From NCBI GenBank assembly GCA_026936335.1, contig JAPMXV010000008.1, positions 186,001 to 250,000 on the forward strand: a DNA stretch of 64,000 nucleotides. The letters are read 5' to 3'. This document shows, in pieces, positions 61,867 through 64,000 of this stretch (positions are counted from its first letter, which is position 1; each line of letters opens with the position of its first letter). Below the pieces are notes generated by a model. It searched no databases and was not told the DNA's origin. It saw nothing but the letters and a program-made list of their open reading frames with translations. The translations under genes and the position numbers were made by a program. This DNA is from Mantamonas sphyraenae. Lineage: Eukaryota > CRuMs > Mantamonadidae.

Positions 61867-64000
61867 ATGTCTGCGGCGGTGGCGGAGCAGAATCATCACG
61901 TGGCCGACATTGGCAAGATTCTCCTCGATGTGCAACACGACTTGCATGCGCTACGGCAGAAGTTGGAGTCGATGGTGACACAGGGCACGCTGCCACAGAG
62001 TGCATTTGAGGATGCCAGCAGCATCATCGGGAAAGCAGAGAGCGAACTCAGGGCAAAGGTGAGAGAGCATGATGGGTGCAACGGCTCGTGCACTCTAGAC
62101 GACGCCGCAGAGACTGACACGACCCCGCAACAGGCGGATCTTGTGCTCCGATGCGTAAACGAACAAGTCAACTTGTTCCCAAACATGCAGGCAGCGATGT
62201 GGAAGGGCGCAGGGATTGGCAAGCGGCCCAAGACGGCGGGTGGGGCCGGCTCCCAAACGGGGCAGAGCACAGACGAGTTCCTGGCGAGTCGGACGGTGAA
62301 CATGCGACGTAAACTGGGTGCCAACGAGGGGGAAGAAGGCATGGGGCAGGGCACAGTACTTCAGGCAGGGACACAGCGGGGCACAATGGCTGGTGGAGGG
62401 TCAGTGTCGGGAGCGACGACACCACGCACGCCACGCACGCCTCGGTCGGGAAACAAGAACGCAGCAGGGACTCCGACAGGGAAGCTGTGGGTAAAACGAG
62501 CACACGAACGCACACATGTAAAGGGCAAGGACCTGGGTGTGGATCCGAAGGCGGCGAAAGCACCGCAGGTGAGTTTGCAGGAGATGCACCGGACAGGGGT
62601 GTTGGATCTGATGAACAGGGGCGTGCTGCCGATGAAGGCGGACCTGGATGCGGCGTTTGAAGAGACGGGGGGTGCGCCAGTGCGTGTGACACGTGCGCCG
62701 TTGGCAAGTGCGGCGAGCGGGAGGAAGCAACGTGGGCAGCGGCAACACATTCAGACGTCATCGAGCGCAGGGTTCAACATGTCGAGCATCCGTCTGGATT
62801 TGCACGCCATGGAGAACCGGAACGAGGTGGAAGAGTACCAGGAGCGGATGGCGAGGCTGTCGCGTGAGTACAAGCAAATGCCCGAGCAGGAACGGCTGCG
62901 GCAGGAGGCCGAGGCCCAGGCGAGAGCAGATGCAGAGGCAAGAGAAGCACGGGAGGCGGCCGAGGCGGCCTTGAGGGAGGAGGAGGAAGAGGAAGCGAGG
63001 AAGAATGAGGATCCGGAAATGGCGTTGTTCCGCAAGCAGATGGAGAGGCTGACCAAAAAGACGGGGGGCGAGGCCAATGGAGAGGCGAGCAGGCGAAGCA
63101 GCGGAAGCGATTCGACGGCAAACGCAAATGCGGTGGCATTGGAAGCGCAGCTTGGAAGCAAGCGACAGGTGTTGCACTTTCTGATCCGGAAGGGCAAAGC
63201 GTTGGACACGACGCCCGAGTTTGTGCAACTACGCGAACGCAATGTGCACAGTTGGGGCCAGGTACTGTCTGTGATCCGACTGCTGGAAAAGATGTGCCAG
63301 CAGTTCTCTGTGCCGCTGGCCATTGTGGACGCCGGCCGTGTGGAGATGCTGGCCAACGACGCGCTGGAGTCGTTGGATGTGGAGCGACTGATGAGCAGTG
63401 TGATCAACGAGGATCTGGTGCGGCCGGTGGTGGAAAAGAGTGGGCGGCGATTCGTGGGCTGGAATGGGGAAGAGTTGGCAGCGGTGCGTATCCAGGCGGC
63501 GTACCGTGGCCACGTGCAGCACAAGCGGTACAACCGATTCATCAAAGAGCACCATGCGAGCCATCAGATCCAGGATGCGTGGCGATGTTTCCAGATGCGC
63601 AAGCAGACAGAGCAAACGGTGGCGGAGTTGCGTGCGAGCCGACGACAGGAGTTTGACCACCTTCAGCAGGTGCTTGCTGCAGACTGGCCGGTGTTGCGTG
63701 AGGCAAGGCGCACGTTGATCCACCTGCCAAGCATTTCGAGTGAGAGGCGACAGCGTCGCACGGAACCTGCGTTTGCGACAATGCAGGCAGCGCAGATGAG
63801 CCGCCTGTGCGACCTGCGGGATCCTCTGGTGAGCATCATCTACATTTCGCCACAGGAGCCTTCGGAAGACCTTGTGGAATACTATCTGGCGCTGTTGGGA
63901 GCCGGAGGCGTGGAGAATGCGCAGAGCAGGCTGAAGATTGTGTTTCCGGAGAACTGCGAACGGTTCCCCGAACACTTTTCGCTGACGCAGACACTGCTTT
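61867..64000 (+). CDS. IQCH: IQCH-like protein (3' end beyond the window)
   Basis: Exon 1 is 61867-62058 and exon 2 starts at 62134, open to the last base; 686 residues are present. IQCH is an IQ-motif protein of flagellated cells, needed for sperm axoneme assembly in mammals. Visible: an N-terminal helix (ILLDVQHDLHALRQKLES), a disordered Thr/Arg-rich middle, a charged coiled coil (residues ~315-390), then CQQFSVPLAIVDAGRVEMLAND, the IQ motif AVRIQAAYRGHVQHKRYNRF and RRTLIHLPSIS. ARLCDL-like SRLCDLRDPLVSIIYISPQ and LKIVFPENCERFPEHFSL follow, in the order of the human protein. The C-terminal ATP-grasp-like part is cut off. Confidence 0.88.
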   Translation, partial: MSAAVAEQNHHVADIGKILLDVQHDLHALRQKLESMVTQGTLPQSAFEDASSIIGKAESELRAKVREHDGCNGSCTLDDAAETDTTPQQADLVLRCVNEQVNLFPNMQAAMWKGAGIGKRPKTAGGAGSQTGQSTDEFLASRTVNMRRKLGANEGEEGMGQGTVLQAGTQRGTMAGGGSVSGATTPRTPRTPRSGNKNAAGTPTGKLWVKRAHERTHVKGKDLGVDPKAAKAPQVSLQEMHRTGVLDLMNRGVLPMKADLDAAFEETGGAPVRVTRAPLASAASGRKQRGQRQHIQTSSSAGFNMSSIRLDLHAMENRNEVEEYQERMARLSREYKQMPEQERLRQEAEAQARADAEAREAREAAEAALREEEEEEARKNEDPEMALFRKQMERLTKKTGGEANGEASRRSSGSDSTANANAVALEAQLGSKRQVLHFLIRKGKALDTTPEFVQLRERNVHSWGQVLSVIRLLEKMCQQFSVPLAIVDAGRVEMLANDALESLDVERLMSSVINEDLVRPVVEKSGRRFVGWNGEELAAVRIQAAYRGHVQHKRYNRFIKEHHASHQIQDAWRCFQMRKQTEQTVAELRASRRQEFDHLQQVLAADWPVLREARRTLIHLPSISSERRQRRTEPAFATMQAAQMSRLCDLRDPLVSIIYISPQEPSEDLVEYYLALLGAGGVENAQSRLKIVFPENCERFPEHFSLTQTLL

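Noticed and set aside
1-64000. tRNA, rRNA, transposon or viral genes
   Set aside because: No cloverleaf-like segment, reverse transcriptase, transposase or integrase motifs were seen on either strand; small ncRNAs cannot be excluded by eye.

Overview
The window is nuclear DNA of a compact, GC-rich unicellular eukaryote. It holds about 35 protein genes on both strands, separated by roughly 10 to 460 bases. Introns are short (about 60 to 180 bases, longest 333), with GT..AG ends and donors such as GTGAGT, GTACGT and GTAAGT; many genes have none. The gene set includes flagellar or centriolar genes (SAS-6, androglobin-like, IQCH-like), a paxillin/PINCH-like LIM protein, nicastrin, a VPS10/sortilin receptor, E2F, cyclin K and GATOR2 MIOS. 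This suggests a flagellated heterotrophic protist, possibly near the opisthokont/apusomonad/CRuMs part of the tree. The species cannot be named from the sequence. No rRNA, tRNA, CRISPR array or recognisable transposon was seen.

Layout. 1-12.98 kb: the 3' end of GET3, an androglobin-like calpain-fold protein, an alpha/beta hydrolase, Rab32 copy A, LAS1, two adjacent look-alike secreted/single-pass membrane proteins with low-complexity ectodomains, and ATG3. 13-27 kb: DIS3L exonuclease, SDE2, SAS-6, an unknown beta-strand-rich protein, E2F, a LYR-motif protein, an SH3BGRL-like protein, and a protein with LD motifs plus five LIM domains. 27-37 kb: sortilin-like receptor, nicastrin, cytochrome b5-domain protein, cyclin K, Rab32 copy B, and an unknown acidic protein. 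37-52.9 kb: LRR-filamin protein, membrane dipeptidase, m-AAA protease, TRAPPC2, a TPRG1/hSac2 protein, NUDCD1-like, GSKIP-like, MTO1, 6-phosphogluconate dehydrogenase and a histidine acid phosphatase. 52.9-64 kb: HELQ helicase, MIOS, an unknown multi-pass membrane protein, and the 5' part of an IQCH-like gene that runs off the window.

The genes do not form one pathway. Themes recur, however: endolysosomal and secretory traffic (two Rab32 copies, TRAPPC2, sortilin, nicastrin, MIOS, ATG3), RNA processing (LAS1, DIS3L, SDE2), mitochondrial upkeep (m-AAA, MTO1, LYR protein) and the flagellum/centriole. Many neighbours are head-to-head with 42 to 170 bases between start codons, so shared promoters are likely. 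Several convergent pairs are only tens of bases apart, and one pair overlaps.

Five otherwise intact conserved genes (E2F, sortilin, nicastrin, cyclin K, HELQ) are broken by single-base reading-frame shifts. Most fall at short G or C runs. Base-calling or assembly errors are the likeliest cause, and a reader should not treat these genes as pseudogenes without checking. The more unusual biology is the tandem membrane-protein pair, the LD-plus-five-LIM protein, an androglobin-like protein with no visible globin, and the unknown possible beta-barrel protein.
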